A DNA stretch of 64,000 nucleotides from Nocardioides sp. URHA0020 (lineage in GTDB: Bacteria; Actinomycetota; Actinomycetes; Propionibacteriales; Nocardioidaceae), in NCBI RefSeq assembly GCF_000620705.1, contig NZ_JIAR01000025.1, forward strand, positions 245,408-309,407. Direction: 5' to 3'. The notes below the pieces were generated by a model. That model did not search any database, was not told the origin of the DNA, and worked only from the letters and a program-made list of their open reading frames with translations. Position 1 is the first letter of the stretch. Each line of letters begins with the position of its first letter. The position numbers were made by a program, and so were the translations under genes. Of the stretch, positions 54,353 through 62,575 are shown piece after piece.

Positions 54353-55252
54353 TCAGTGCGCTGGAACGGGGGACGGCTCCGCCGAGGCGGCGTCGTCGTG
54401 GCCGACGTTGTCGTCCTGGTCGGCCAGCTTCTTGCTGCGCTGCTCGTCCTCGTACTCCTCGTGCGTCTCGTGCTCCTCGTGGCCGGCACCGGCCATCGCG
54501 AAGTACAGGACGGTGAGCAGCGCGAAGATGAAGGCCTGGATGACTCCGATGATCATGTCGAAGGCCTTCCAGAGGATGTTGGGGGCCCACATCGCGTAGA
54601 GCGGGATCATCCCGATCAGCGCGAGCATGATGCCACCGGCGAAGATGTTGCCGAAGAGTCGCAGCGCGAGCGTGATCGGCTTGATGAGCTCCTCGAGGAT
54701 GTTCAGCGGGAGCAGCACCGGGAACGGCTCGGCGAAGTGCTTGAAGTAGCCCTTCACGCCCTTCTGGCGGATGCCGTAGGTCCACACGCTGAGCATGGTG
54801 ACCGCGGCGAGCGCGTAGGTCAGGTTCGTGTCGGCGGTGGGGGCCGGCAGCAGGTGCGTGTCCTCGTTGAGGGCGGTGGGCACCAGCTCGAGCCAGTTGG
54901 CGAACAGGATGAAGAAGAACAGCGAGATCGCCAGCGGCGCCACGAACGGGTGCACCTTGCCGAGGTTGTCCTCGACCTGCTTGTTGACCTGGCCGACGAC
55001 GGCCTCCCACAGGATCTGCACCTTGGTGGGGACATGGTCGGCCGTGTCCTTGGACAGCGACCGGGTCGCCCAGAAGCCGAGGATCAGCACCAGGGCGCCG
55101 GCGACCAGCGTCGAGATGATCGTGTCGATGTTGAACGTCATCCCCGCGAACTCGCGGGTGACGTGGTGGCCGATCTCGATCGCCGGCTTGTCCTCCTCGC
55201 CGCTGTCGGCGGCGAACGGAAGGAGCCCGGTCAGGGACAGCAGGCCGGTCAT
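54353..55252 (-). CDS. atpB: F1Fo ATP synthase subunit a
   Basis: A 299-residue membrane subunit that forms the proton half-channels. The essential Arg is in the conserved ELIKPITLALRLFGNIFAGG helix, and the next helices hold FIFALLTVLYFAMAGAGHEEHETHEE. The C-terminal tail is unusually long and acidic, with His/Glu runs. Its ATG overlaps the end of the AtpI-like gene. Confidence 0.97.
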   Translation of the reverse strand: MTGLLSLTGLLPFAADSGEEDKPAIEIGHHVTREFAGMTFNIDTIISTLVAGALVLILGFWATRSLSKDTADHVPTKVQILWEAVVGQVNKQVEDNLGKVHPFVAPLAISLFFFILFANWLELVPTALNEDTHLLPAPTADTNLTYALAAVTMLSVWTYGIRQKGVKGYFKHFAEPFPVLLPLNILEELIKPITLALRLFGNIFAGGIMLALIGMIPLYAMWAPNILWKAFDMIIGVIQAFIFALLTVLYFAMAGAGHEEHETHEEYEDEQRSKKLADQDDNVGHDDAASAEPSPVPAH

Positions 55253-55689
55253 GGCTTCTTCAACTCCTTGAGCAGCGGAATGGTCGTCATCACGAGTGCG
55301 ATGAGCCGGAAGATGGCGAGGCCCAGCAGGAGGCCGATGCCGTCAGGCCAGAGCAGCACCGCGGCGCCGATGGCGACCGCGGCGATGACGGCCAGGCGAG
55401 AGATCGTAGAACGCACCATCTGACCACGCGTGGGCTGGGCTCCCGACGAGATCGTCTTGAGCAGCCAGAACTCGGTGGTGAGGTGGTTGACGAGGCCGAG
55501 CACGATGCCGACCGCGATGCAGAGGGCCAGGCGCCACTCCCCCGCCGCGCCCGCGAGCCAGAAGCTCGCGACCATCAGGCCGAGCGCGACCAGCTCGATC
55601 TTGCGCTGATCCTTCACCACCCGCCAGATCGACGGCTTGGTGGGAGGCTGGACGTCACTCATGGAGCTGCTCATCTCGGTCACGGTCAC
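55249..55689 (-). CDS. AtpI-like membrane protein
   Basis: A 146-residue protein with four predicted membrane helices (about 36-52, 54-72, 96-112 and 116-135) directly ahead of atpB. It has the position and size of AtpI, which assists assembly of the c ring. Features such as VGIVLGLVNHLTTEFWLLK between helices 2 and 3 are common in actinobacterial versions. The GTG start has GGGAG nine bases upstream, and its stop overlaps the atpB start (ATGA), so expression is coupled. Confidence 0.82.
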   Translation of the reverse strand: MTVTEMSSSMSDVQPPTKPSIWRVVKDQRKIELVALGLMVASFWLAGAAGEWRLALCIAVGIVLGLVNHLTTEFWLLKTISSGAQPTRGQMVRSTISRLAVIAAVAIGAAVLLWPDGIGLLLGLAIFRLIALVMTTIPLLKELKKP

Positions 55690-55695
55690 GGGCGC

Positions 55696-55929
55696 TCACT
55701 CCCGGAGGGCGGCACGCACCCGGAGGACGAAGGCGACGGCACCGAGCAGGACCCCGACACCGAGGCCGACCAGGACGCCGACCGGCGCGCTGTCGGCCGC
55801 GTTGTCGACGAGGAGGCCGAGCACCATGCCGACGATGACGCAGCCGGCGAGCAGGCCACCGAGACCGATGAGGTCACGACCTCGCAGCCCAGCGTCGGAA
55901 CGCTCATCGACCATCCACCCACGTCCCAT
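55696..55929 (-). CDS. AtpZ-like small membrane protein
   Basis: A 77-residue protein with two membrane helices (about 20-40 and 46-68: GLGGLLAGCVIVGMVLGLLV, then APVGVLVGLGVGVLLGAVAF) separated by a short DNAADSA loop. It has the size and position of AtpZ, the small gene that often leads atp operons and partners AtpI in magnesium or calcium transport. It starts at ATG 55929 or ATG 55914 (the latter after GGGTGG). It is the first gene of the operon, six bases upstream of the AtpI-like gene. Confidence 0.72.
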   Translation of the reverse strand: MGRGWMVDERSDAGLRGRDLIGLGGLLAGCVIVGMVLGLLVDNAADSAPVGVLVGLGVGVLLGAVAFVLRVRAALRE

Positions 55930-56124
55930 TCCTCGGCACTGTCGTCGGCAGGCGTGAGGGCGCCCAGACGGTGAGGGGCACGAGCCCTCCTAACACCCGG
56001 CGACTGCGCGAAACTATCACAGCCAGACACGCCGAACTCCGGGGTCGTCACCGGGGTCGGGATCGTCGCGGTCGTCATCGTCGGCGGCCGTTCTCTCGTG
56101 GCTGGTGCGGGCGGTGCCAGGGGG

Positions 56125-56148
56125 TGCTTGTGAAAACTAGCACAAGCA
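56125..56148. promoter_or_regulatory. Candidate Rex operator at the ATP synthase operon promoter
   Basis: TGCTTGTG and CACAAGCA (8-bp arms, 8-base spacer) form a perfect inverted repeat. Its inner 18 bases, TTGTGAAAACTAGCACAA, match the Rex consensus TTGTGAA-N4-TTCACAA at 12 of 14 specified bases. TAGTTT inside it, preceded by TGTGC on the minus strand, could be the operon -10. Rex responds to NADH/NAD+ and controls respiratory genes in Streptomyces. The rest of the gap 55930-56193 shows a second TGTGATAGTTT (56020-56011) and no gene. Confidence 0.5.
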
Positions 56149-56193
56149 CTCCGGACGGTCGAAACCGGCCTCTTCCGGGCATGATCCAGTCTC

Positions 56194-57381
56194 TCAGGCG
56201 CTCCCGGGCAGCGGGTGACCGGGGGTGCCACCGCCGCCGTCACCGGCGTCTCCCCCGCCCTTCAGGGGCCGGTGGAGCTTCGGCAGCAGGAAGGTCAGCC
56301 CGATGGTCACTGCGGCCATCGCACCGACGGCGACCCAGGTCCAGGTCCGCTCGCTGTAGAGGCTCACCAGGACCGTGCCGAAGGCGACCAGGGCGGCCCA
56401 CAGGTACATGATCAGCACCGCGCGACGGTGGGAGTGCCCGATCTCGAGCAGCCGGTGGTGCAGGTGCTGCTTGTCCGGTGCGAACGGCGATCGCCCGGCG
56501 CGGGTACGGCGTACGACGGCGAGCACGAGGTCGAGCATCGGGACGATCAGGATCGACACCGGGAGCAGCAGCGGCAGCAGGGTCGGCACGAAGCTCGCCT
56601 GCGAGCCGGACGCCCCCTCGCTGATCTGGTCGGCGGAGAACTGCCCGGTCAGGGTCACGGCGCTGGCCGAGAGCACCAGGCCGATCAGCATCGAGCCGCT
56701 GTCGCCCATGAAGAGGCGCGCCTGGTTGAAGTTGTGCGGCAGGAAGCCGGCGCAGGCCCCTGCGAGCGAGGCGCTCAGCAGGGCGCCGGTCGTCGCCAGC
56801 GTGACGTGGTTGATGTTGGCCAGCTGGTAGCAGTAGAGGAAGAAGGCGAGCGCTCCGATGCAGACAACCCCGGCCGCGAGGCCGTCGAGGCCGTCGACGA
56901 AGTTGACCGCATTGACCGTCGCCACCACGACGAAGCCGGTCAGCAGGGCTCCCTGGGCCGGCTGCAGCAGGAACTGGGTCCCGTCGCTGCCGGCGAAGAA
57001 GACGTACTGGATCCCGAAGGCGATCAGGAACCCCGCGGCGAGCACCTGACCACCGAGCTTGGTCAGCGCGTCCAGCTCGAAGAGGTCGTCGAGCACGCCC
57101 ACCGCGCAGATCAGGGCCCCGGCGATCAGCACGACCCCGGCGTCGCGGAAGACGAACGACCCGCTGAGGGAGAGGAAGGGCAGCTGGCGGGCGACGACGT
57201 AGGCGGCCACCAGGCCGCCGAGCATCGCCAGCCCCCCGAGGTAGGGGATCGGCACCACGTGCACGTCGCGGTCGCGGACGCTCGCCACCGCGCCGGTCCG
57301 CAGCGCGATCTCGCGGGCCACGACCGTCAGCAGGTAGGTCGTCGCCGCGGCGACGAGGAAGACGAGGAGGTACTCCCGCAA
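56194..57381 (-). CDS. WecA/MraY-family UDP-sugar:polyprenyl-phosphate sugar-1-phosphate transferase
   Basis: A 395-residue membrane enzyme with about eleven helices. It has the conserved acidic motifs GVLDDLFELDALTKLGGQ, NAVNFVDGLDGLAAG (NxxNxxDGxDGLAxG), LFMGDSGSMLIG and a basic HLHHRLLEIGHSHR loop near the end. It transfers GlcNAc-1-phosphate to a polyprenyl phosphate, starting arabinogalactan-like linker or other wall-polymer synthesis. The start is a TTG at 57381, four bases after the upstream gene. In mycobacteria the same gene stands between the Sua5-like gene and atp. Confidence 0.92.
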   Translation of the reverse strand: MREYLLVFLVAAATTYLLTVVAREIALRTGAVASVRDRDVHVVPIPYLGGLAMLGGLVAAYVVARQLPFLSLSGSFVFRDAGVVLIAGALICAVGVLDDLFELDALTKLGGQVLAAGFLIAFGIQYVFFAGSDGTQFLLQPAQGALLTGFVVVATVNAVNFVDGLDGLAAGVVCIGALAFFLYCYQLANINHVTLATTGALLSASLAGACAGFLPHNFNQARLFMGDSGSMLIGLVLSASAVTLTGQFSADQISEGASGSQASFVPTLLPLLLPVSILIVPMLDLVLAVVRRTRAGRSPFAPDKQHLHHRLLEIGHSHRRAVLIMYLWAALVAFGTVLVSLYSERTWTWVAVGAMAAVTIGLTFLLPKLHRPLKGGGDAGDGGGGTPGHPLPGSA

Positions 57382-57385
57382 GGGC

Positions 57386-58057
57386 TCAGCCCTCGTCCGT
57401 CAGGATGACACCGAGGGGCTCGAGGACGGCGTTGAGCTGGTCGACGCTGAGGGCACCGCGGCGCAGCACGCGGCCCTGGTCGCCGGTGACGTCGACGATG
57501 GTCGAGGCCTCGCCGCCCGGGCTGGGGCCGGCGTCCACCACCACGGCCACCTCGTCGCCGAGCATCTCGACCGCCTGGTCGGCGTCGGTCGCGGCGGGCA
57601 GGCCGGTCTTGTTCGCGGAGCTGACCGCCAGCGGCCCGGTGCGCTCGAGGATCGCGAGCGCCACCTCGTGGTCGGGCATCCGCACGGCGACGGTGCCGCG
57701 CGTGTCACCGAGGTCCCACTGCAACGAGCTCTGCTGGTGGCACACCAGCGTCAGCGGTCCCGGCCAGAACTCCTCGACCAGGGCGCGGGCGAAGGCCGGC
57801 ACCCGGACCGCGAGGGCGTCGAGGGTCGTCGCCGAGCCGATGAGCACCGGCGGCGGCATGTTGCGACCGCGTCCCTTGGCGGCGAGCAGGCCGCTCACGG
57901 CCGCGGGGTCGAAGGCGTCGGCGCCGACGCCGTACACCGTGTCGGTCGGCAGCACGACCAGGTCGCCCTGCTGCACCGCGAGGGACGCCGCCTCGACAGC
58001 GGCCTCCCGCTCCTCCTCGGTCCCGGTCGGGTAGCGCTCGCTCGTCACAGGGCTCAT
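57386..58057 (-). CDS. L-threonylcarbamoyladenylate synthase (TsaC/Sua5 family)
   Basis: A 223-residue protein that makes threonylcarbamoyl-AMP for the t6A37 modification of ANN-decoding tRNAs. Typical segments are LVVLPTDTVYGVGADAFDP, AAKGRGRNMPPPVLI (the KxRxxxxP site), WPGPLTLV, VAVRMPDHEVALAIL and AVSSANKTGLP. It is the short TsaC type without the C-terminal Sua5 domain. Its ATG overlaps the prmC stop (ATGA). Confidence 0.95.
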   Translation of the reverse strand: MSPVTSERYPTGTEEEREAAVEAASLAVQQGDLVVLPTDTVYGVGADAFDPAAVSGLLAAKGRGRNMPPPVLIGSATTLDALAVRVPAFARALVEEFWPGPLTLVCHQQSSLQWDLGDTRGTVAVRMPDHEVALAILERTGPLAVSSANKTGLPAATDADQAVEMLGDEVAVVVDAGPSPGGEASTIVDVTGDQGRVLRRGALSVDQLNAVLEPLGVILTDEG

Positions 58058-58905
58058 CGTGCCAGCCGCGCCGTCGTGAAGCGCGCGCGACCTGCCAGGT
58101 CCGGGTGGTCGCGGACGTCGGTCCAGCGGCCGGTCGCCGTGAAGACGGCGGGTGCCGCCTCGCCCTGCGCGTCGGCGTGCTCGAAGCCGATCACTCCCCC
58201 CGACCGCAGCAGCAGCGCGGCCCGGCGCTCGAGCACGCGGATGGCGTCGAGGCCGTCGGCGCCGGAGAAGAGGGCGAGGTGCGGGTCGTGGTCGCGGGCC
58301 TCGGCGGCGACCGACTCCCAGGCGTCGAGCGGGATGTACGGCGGGTTGCAGGTCAGCACGTCGACCGTGCCGAGCAGGTCGTCGAAGGCCGTCGCCATGT
58401 CGCCGAGGCGCAGGTCGACGGCGGTGTCGGACAGGTTGCGCTCGGCCCACTGGTGGGCGGGCTCGTCCAGCTCGACGGCGTGCACGACCGCGCCGGGCAC
58501 CTCATCGGCGATCGCCTTGGCGACCGCGCCGGAGCCGGTGCAGAGGTCGACGACCACGGGCGCCCGCCCTGTGACCACGGCCGCCTGCTCGATCGCCCAG
58601 CCGGCGAGCAGCTCGGTCTCGGGCCGGGGCACGAAGACGCCCGGCCCGACCGCCAGCTCGACGTGGCGGAAGTACGCCGTACCGGTCAGGTGCTGGAGCG
58701 GCTCCCGCTCCGCCCGCCGGGCGATGAGCGCGTCGTACGCCGTGAGCGCCTCGGACGGGACCTCGTCGACCAGGGGCAGCTGGGAGCGGGAGGTGCCGAG
58801 GACGTGAGCGAGCAGCTCGGCGGCGTCGTGCTCGGGGCTGGCGACGCCTGCTTCCCGCAGCCGCGCGACCGCACCGGTGAGCACGGCCCGCCGGGTGCCC
58901 GTCAC
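58054..58905 (-). CDS. prmC: Peptide chain release factor N5-glutamine methyltransferase
   Basis: A 283-residue SAM-dependent methyltransferase that methylates the GGQ glutamine of release factors. The C-terminal catalytic domain has [28 protein letters not shown] (motif I, with a Cys where Gly is more usual) and the hallmark CNPPYIP. The N-terminal helical bundle (1-75) docks the release factor. The GTG overlaps the stop of prfA (GTGA), so the enzyme is made with its substrate. Confidence 0.96.
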   Translation of the reverse strand: MTGTRRAVLTGAVARLREAGVASPEHDAAELLAHVLGTSRSQLPLVDEVPSEALTAYDALIARRAEREPLQHLTGTAYFRHVELAVGPGVFVPRPETELLAGWAIEQAAVVTGRAPVVVDLCTGSGAVAKAIADEVPGAVVHAVELDEPAHQWAERNLSDTAVDLRLGDMATAFDDLLGTVDVLTCNPPYIPLDAWESVAAEARDHDPHLALFSGADGLDAIRVLERRAALLLRSGGVIGFEHADAQGEAAPAVFTATGRWTDVRDHPDLAGRARFTTARLAR

Positions 58906-59975
58906 TGCTCGAGCGCCTCGAGGCGGGTGGCCAGGTCCGCCTCGATGCAGGAGTCGAGGACGGGCTGGAGGTCGCCGTCGAGCACCTGGTCGAGGTTGTA
59001 GGCCTTGTAGCCGGTCCGGTGGTCGGAGATCCGGTTCTCGGGGTAGTTGTAGGTGCGGATGCGCTCGGAGCGGTCGACGGTGCGGACCTGGCTGCGACGC
59101 GCCTCGCCGGCCTCGGCGTCCGCCTTCTCCTGGGCCGCGGCCAGGATCCGGGCCCGCAGGATCCGCATCGCCTGCTCGCGGTTCTGCAGCTGGCTCTTCT
59201 CGTTCTGGCAGCTGGCGACGATGCCGGTCGGCAGGTGGGTGATCCGGACGGCGGAGTCGGTCGTGTTGACGCTCTGGCCGCCGGGCCCACTGCTGCGGTA
59301 GACGTCGATGCGCAGGTCGTTGTCGTCGATCTGGACGTCGAGCTGCTCGGCCTCGGGGAAGACGAGGACGCCGGCAGCGCTGGTGTGGACCCGCCCCTGG
59401 GACTCCGTCACGGGGACCCGCTGCACCCGGTGGACGCCACCCTCGAACTTGAGCAGCGCGTACGGCGCGGTCCCCGGCTCGGGCGTGCTCTTGGCCTTGA
59501 CCGCCACGGTCACCGACTTGTAGCCACCGAGGTCGGACTCGGCGGCGTCGAGGATCTCGACCTTCCAGCCCCGAGCCTCGGCGTAGCGGGTGTACATCCG
59601 CAGCAGGTCGCCGGCGAAGAGCGCCGACTCCTCGCCGCCCTCGCCGGACTTCAGCTCGAGGATCGCGTCCTTGTCGTCGGCCTCCTCGCGCGGCACGAGC
59701 AGGCGGCGCAGCCGCTCCTCGGCCTCGTGGAGGCGCGGGACCAGGGCGTCCGCCTCCTCGGCGAAGGCCGCGTCCTCCCCCGCGAGCTCGCGGGCGGCGC
59801 CGAGGTCGTCGCCGAGCCCCTGCCAGTCCCGCCAGGCGCCGATGATCGACGACAGCGCGGCGTACCGCTGGTTGAGCTGCTTGGCGAGCCGGGCGTCGGC
59901 GTGCGTCTCCGGCTCACCGAGCCGGGTCTCGATCTCGGCGTGCTCGGCGAGCATGCCTTCGACGGCCTCGAACAT
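58902..59975 (-). CDS. prfA: Peptide chain release factor 1
   Basis: A 357-residue release factor for UAA and UAG. The stop-codon-recognising tripeptide is PxT-type in [10 protein letters not shown], and the catalytic GGQ is in [16 protein letters not shown]. The start is ATG 59975 with GAGGAGAG just upstream; earlier in-frame starts only read through the Shine-Dalgarno. It leads the prfA-prmC-TsaC-WecA series. Confidence 0.97.
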   Translation of the reverse strand: MFEAVEGMLAEHAEIETRLGEPETHADARLAKQLNQRYAALSSIIGAWRDWQGLGDDLGAARELAGEDAAFAEEADALVPRLHEAEERLRRLLVPREEADDKDAILELKSGEGGEESALFAGDLLRMYTRYAEARGWKVEILDAAESDLGGYKSVTVAVKAKSTPEPGTAPYALLKFEGGVHRVQRVPVTESQGRVHTSAAGVLVFPEAEQLDVQIDDNDLRIDVYRSSGPGGQSVNTTDSAVRITHLPTGIVASCQNEKSQLQNREQAMRILRARILAAAQEKADAEAGEARRSQVRTVDRSERIRTYNYPENRISDHRTGYKAYNLDQVLDGDLQPVLDSCIEADLATRLEALEQ

Positions 59976-60010
59976 CGGCTCTCCTCGGTGGGCGGTGCTG
60001 GACAAATGAC

Positions 60011-60047
60011 GAGCGCCGGTCCCCGCACGTGGCGGGGACCGGCGCTC
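60011..60047 (-). terminator. Perfect 16-bp-stem terminator between rpmE and prfA
   Basis: Arms at 60011-60026 and 60032-60047 are perfectly complementary around a five-base loop. Past the stem on the minus strand the sequence continues GTCATTTGT. It lies nine bases after the rpmE stop, so rpmE should be largely separate from prfA. Confidence 0.88.
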
Positions 60048-60055
60048 GATGACAG

Positions 60056-60280
60056 CTACTTCTTGGCGTCAGCAGCCTTCTTGGCGTAGCGAGCCTCGAA
60101 GCGGGCGACGCGGCCGCCGGTGTCGAGGATCTTCTGCTTGCCGGTGTAGAACGGGTGGCACTGCGAGCAGACGTCGGCGTGGATCGAGCCGGAGGTCGCG
60201 GTGCTGCGAGTGGTGAACTGGGCGCCACAGGTGCACGTGACCTGCGTCGGCGTGTAGTCCGGGTGGATGTCCTTCTTCAT
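60056..60280 (-). CDS. rpmE: 50S ribosomal protein L31 (zinc-binding form)
   Basis: A 74-residue L31 of the C+ type: [23 protein letters not shown], then [15 protein letters not shown], so the four zinc-ligand cysteines are intact. In actinobacteria a cysteine-free paralogue usually replaces it under zinc starvation; none is seen in the window. The Shine-Dalgarno is GAGGA, seven bases before the ATG. The leader contains a hairpin. Confidence 0.97.
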   Translation of the reverse strand: MKKDIHPDYTPTQVTCTCGAQFTTRSTATSGSIHADVCSQCHPFYTGKQKILDTGGRVARFEARYAKKAADAKK

Positions 60281-60306
60281 GTGCGTGTCCTCTCGATGCG
60301 CCGGGT

Positions 60307-60358
60307 CGCCTCGCTCCCTGCGAGGAGGCGTGAACCGGAGCCGACAGATGATTCTGTC
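60307..60358 (-). promoter_or_regulatory. Hairpins in the rpmE leader
   Basis: CGCCTCGC and GCGAGG(A)GGCG (60307-60330) form a stable hairpin with a five-base loop ending 26 bases before the rpmE ATG. A smaller one is made by GACAG and CTGTC (60343-60358). L31 leaders are known autoregulatory RNAs in several bacterial groups, so this may be one. Confidence 0.35.
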
Positions 60359-60407
60359 ATGGGTCCAAACGCTTGGGTAATCGACAACATTCCCAGCGCC
60401 GGCACCC

Positions 60408-61979
60408 CTACGGAGCGGGCGCGGGCTGCGGCTCGCTCGCGACCACCGACAGCAGCGGGGGCGGCGTCGTCACGGCCAGCCGGGGCGGCCCGGACTGGGC
60501 GGGGAGCCGGACGGTCACGGTGGTGCCGACGCCCTCCTCGGACTCGATCGCGACGGCACCGGCGTGCCGGTCGACGATCGTCTGCATGATCCGCACCCCG
60601 AGTCCGGTGCCGCCGATCTCGTTGCTCACCGCGTTGGACGCGCGGAAGAACCGGGTGCCCAGCCGGTCCTGCTCCCCCGACGGGATGCCGATGCCCCGGT
60701 CGGTGACGGAGACCTCGACCTGACCGCGAGCGGTGGACAGCACGACGTCGACGATGCCGTCGTCATGGCTGAACTTCACGGCGTTGCTCACGATGTTGAG
60801 GAAGGCGCGGTGCAGCATCGCCCGGTCGGCGAGCACGCAGACCGCGAGCGGCGGCGTCCTGACCCCGATCCGGATGCCGCGACGAGCGGCGGCGATCTTG
60901 ACGTCCATCACGACGTCGCGCAGCAGTGCGGCGAGCTCGACGGCCTCCATCTGCTGGTTGCTGCCCTCGGCCTGCTGCAGCGTGAGGAGGTCGTCGATGA
61001 GCATCTTGAGGCGGGCGACGTTGCGGCGGGTCGCGTCGAGCATCCGCTCGTGACGGGGGTCGATCTGCCCCTCGAACTCCTCCGCGACGAGCTCGAGGTA
61101 GCCGCTGATCGTGGTGAGCGGGGTCCGCAGCTCGTGGGACACGTTGGCGACGAAGTCGTCCTTGGCGGTGTCGAGGGTGCGCAGCTCACGCTGGATCCAG
61201 ACCTCGACCGCCCGGGCCCGGGTCTGAGCGTCCGCGAGGTCGTTGAGGGCGTGGGCAACGGCCTCGACCTCCTTGGGCCCGGCCGGCACTGCGCGCACCT
61301 CGTGGTCGCCGCGCGCCATCCGCTGCACGACCTTCTCGAGGGCGAGCAGCGGCGTGGACAGCTCGCCGAGGAGCCGCCGGCGGGAGCGGGTGATGAGGGC
61401 CGCGGCGAGCGCGGCCACGAGGACCACGGCGAGCACCGTGCCGCGCAGCCGCATCGAGACGCCGTCGCGGGCGGACCGGACGCGGCTGTCGAAGGCCTGC
61501 GTGGTGCTCTGGTGGGCGGAGCGGATCGCGTCGAACGCGGTGCTGCCGACGCGTACGTCGCGGGTCCGCGTGCCGGCGCCGCCGGGCGCGGCCATCCGCG
61601 GCTCGGCGTACCCGTCGACCCAGGCGTCGGCGGCGGCCTCCTGGCGCTTCACGGCGGTGCTCAGGGAGCGGTCACCCTGGGCGAACCCACGGACCTCCTG
61701 CTCGTGCGCGCCGAGCCGGAGGGTCGCCTGCCGGTAGTCGTCGGCGGCCGCGGGCAGGCCGGTGCTCGCCCAGGACTCGGCGGCGGCCGACATCTCGGTG
61801 AGATCCTGGTAGATCGCCTGGTTGGCGGCGGCGGCCGGCGACAGCTCGTCCGTCAGGCCGGTGACCGCGACGGCCGAGACCACGACCCCGATGACCGCGA
61901 CGGTGGTGGCGAGCGCGCCGAGCAGACCGATCCGGGCCAGCACGGACGAGACGACGCGCGCCACGGGACGGCCAGTCAC
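60408..61979 (-). CDS. Membrane sensor histidine kinase
   Basis: A 523-residue kinase with two membrane helices (about 16-40 and 178-198) around a mostly helical extracellular sensor domain of about 135 residues, then a HAMP-like linker (about 205-260). The HisKA helix contains [18 protein letters not shown], and the HATPase has an N-box [15 protein letters not shown]1 DRGIGIP and G2 GGTGLGVRI. It is probably partnered by the single-domain receiver gene 115 bases upstream. The GTG start is at 61979. In many actinobacteria rpmE follows rho directly, so this pair looks inserted. Confidence 0.92.
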   Translation of the reverse strand: MTGRPVARVVSSVLARIGLLGALATTVAVIGVVVSAVAVTGLTDELSPAAAANQAIYQDLTEMSAAAESWASTGLPAAADDYRQATLRLGAHEQEVRGFAQGDRSLSTAVKRQEAAADAWVDGYAEPRMAAPGGAGTRTRDVRVGSTAFDAIRSAHQSTTQAFDSRVRSARDGVSMRLRGTVLAVVLVAALAAALITRSRRRLLGELSTPLLALEKVVQRMARGDHEVRAVPAGPKEVEAVAHALNDLADAQTRARAVEVWIQRELRTLDTAKDDFVANVSHELRTPLTTISGYLELVAEEFEGQIDPRHERMLDATRRNVARLKMLIDDLLTLQQAEGSNQQMEAVELAALLRDVVMDVKIAAARRGIRIGVRTPPLAVCVLADRAMLHRAFLNIVSNAVKFSHDDGIVDVVLSTARGQVEVSVTDRGIGIPSGEQDRLGTRFFRASNAVSNEIGGTGLGVRIMQTIVDRHAGAVAIESEEGVGTTVTVRLPAQSGPPRLAVTTPPPLLSVVASEPQPAPAP

Positions 61980-62069
61980 GTCAGCACACCCCCAACGCTC
62001 CCCGGGGGCGCGCCGGGCACCCCTCCCGCACGCAGGCTAGCCGCCGGAGGACCGACGTCCCGTCACCTC

Positions 62070-62100
62070 GCGGTTACTTGCGGTTACCTTGCGTTTACGT
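62070..62100. promoter_or_regulatory. Three direct repeats between receiver and kinase genes
   Basis: GCGGTTACTT (62070), GCGGTTACCTT (62080) and GCGTTTACGT (62091) are direct repeats with 10-11-base spacing; a weaker GTCACCTC precedes them. The last overlaps the receiver stop codon. Spacing of one helical turn is typical of OmpR/PhoP-type binding sites. Confidence 0.4.
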
Positions 62101-62469
62101 GGTGGAGCGGCTCAGGAGCGCCTGCACCCGTGAGGCGAGCTCGCGGGGGCTGAACGGCTTGGTGATGTAGTCGTCGGCTCCGGAGTCGAAGCCCGTCTCG
62201 ACGTCCGACTCCTGAGCGCGCGCGGTGAGCAGGATGACCGGCAGGTCGGCCAGCGCCGGGTCGGCCCGGATCGCCCGGATCGCGTCCAGTCCGGACACGC
62301 CCGGCATCATCACGTCGAGCACCGCGAGGTCGGGGCGCTGCGCTTGGCAGGCCTCGATGGCGGCAGCGCCGTCAGCGACCGCTACCACGTCGTGCCCGAG
62401 CGTCGAGAGCTTGAACTCGACGAGCTCGCGGATGTCGACGTCGTCGTCCGCGACCAGGATCCGAGCCAC
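62095..62469 (-). CDS. Single-domain response regulator (receiver)
   Basis: A 124-residue stand-alone receiver domain with no output domain. Acidic pocket DDD at 8-10, phospho-acceptor Asp in [10 protein letters not shown] (Asp52), the switch Thr in LLTARAQ and Lys in ITKPFSPRE. The GTG start follows AAGGGG by about five bases. It is upstream of the membrane kinase gene on the same strand, so they form a probable pair. Without a DNA-binding domain it must act by protein contact or as a phosphate relay. Confidence 0.93.
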   Translation of the reverse strand: MARILVADDDVDIRELVEFKLSTLGHDVVAVADGAAAIEACQAQRPDLAVLDVMMPGVSGLDAIRAIRADPALADLPVILLTARAQESDVETGFDSGADDYITKPFSPRELASRVQALLSRSTT

Positions 62470-62528
62470 GGGGTCCCCTTCCGATTCTGATGTGCGGTCG
62501 CAGCCTAGCCGCAGCGGCCGTCGGATCG

Positions 62529-62573
62529 AGCACGACGGTCCACTGGGTGTCGGGAGCGGCCCGTCGTGGTGCT
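62529..62573 (-). terminator. Hairpin after rho
   Basis: ACGACGG (62532-62538) pairs with CCGTCGT (62561-62567), and flanking bases extend the pairing. It begins right after the rho stop. The long loop makes it a moderate candidate. Confidence 0.45.
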
Positions 62574-62575
62574 GG

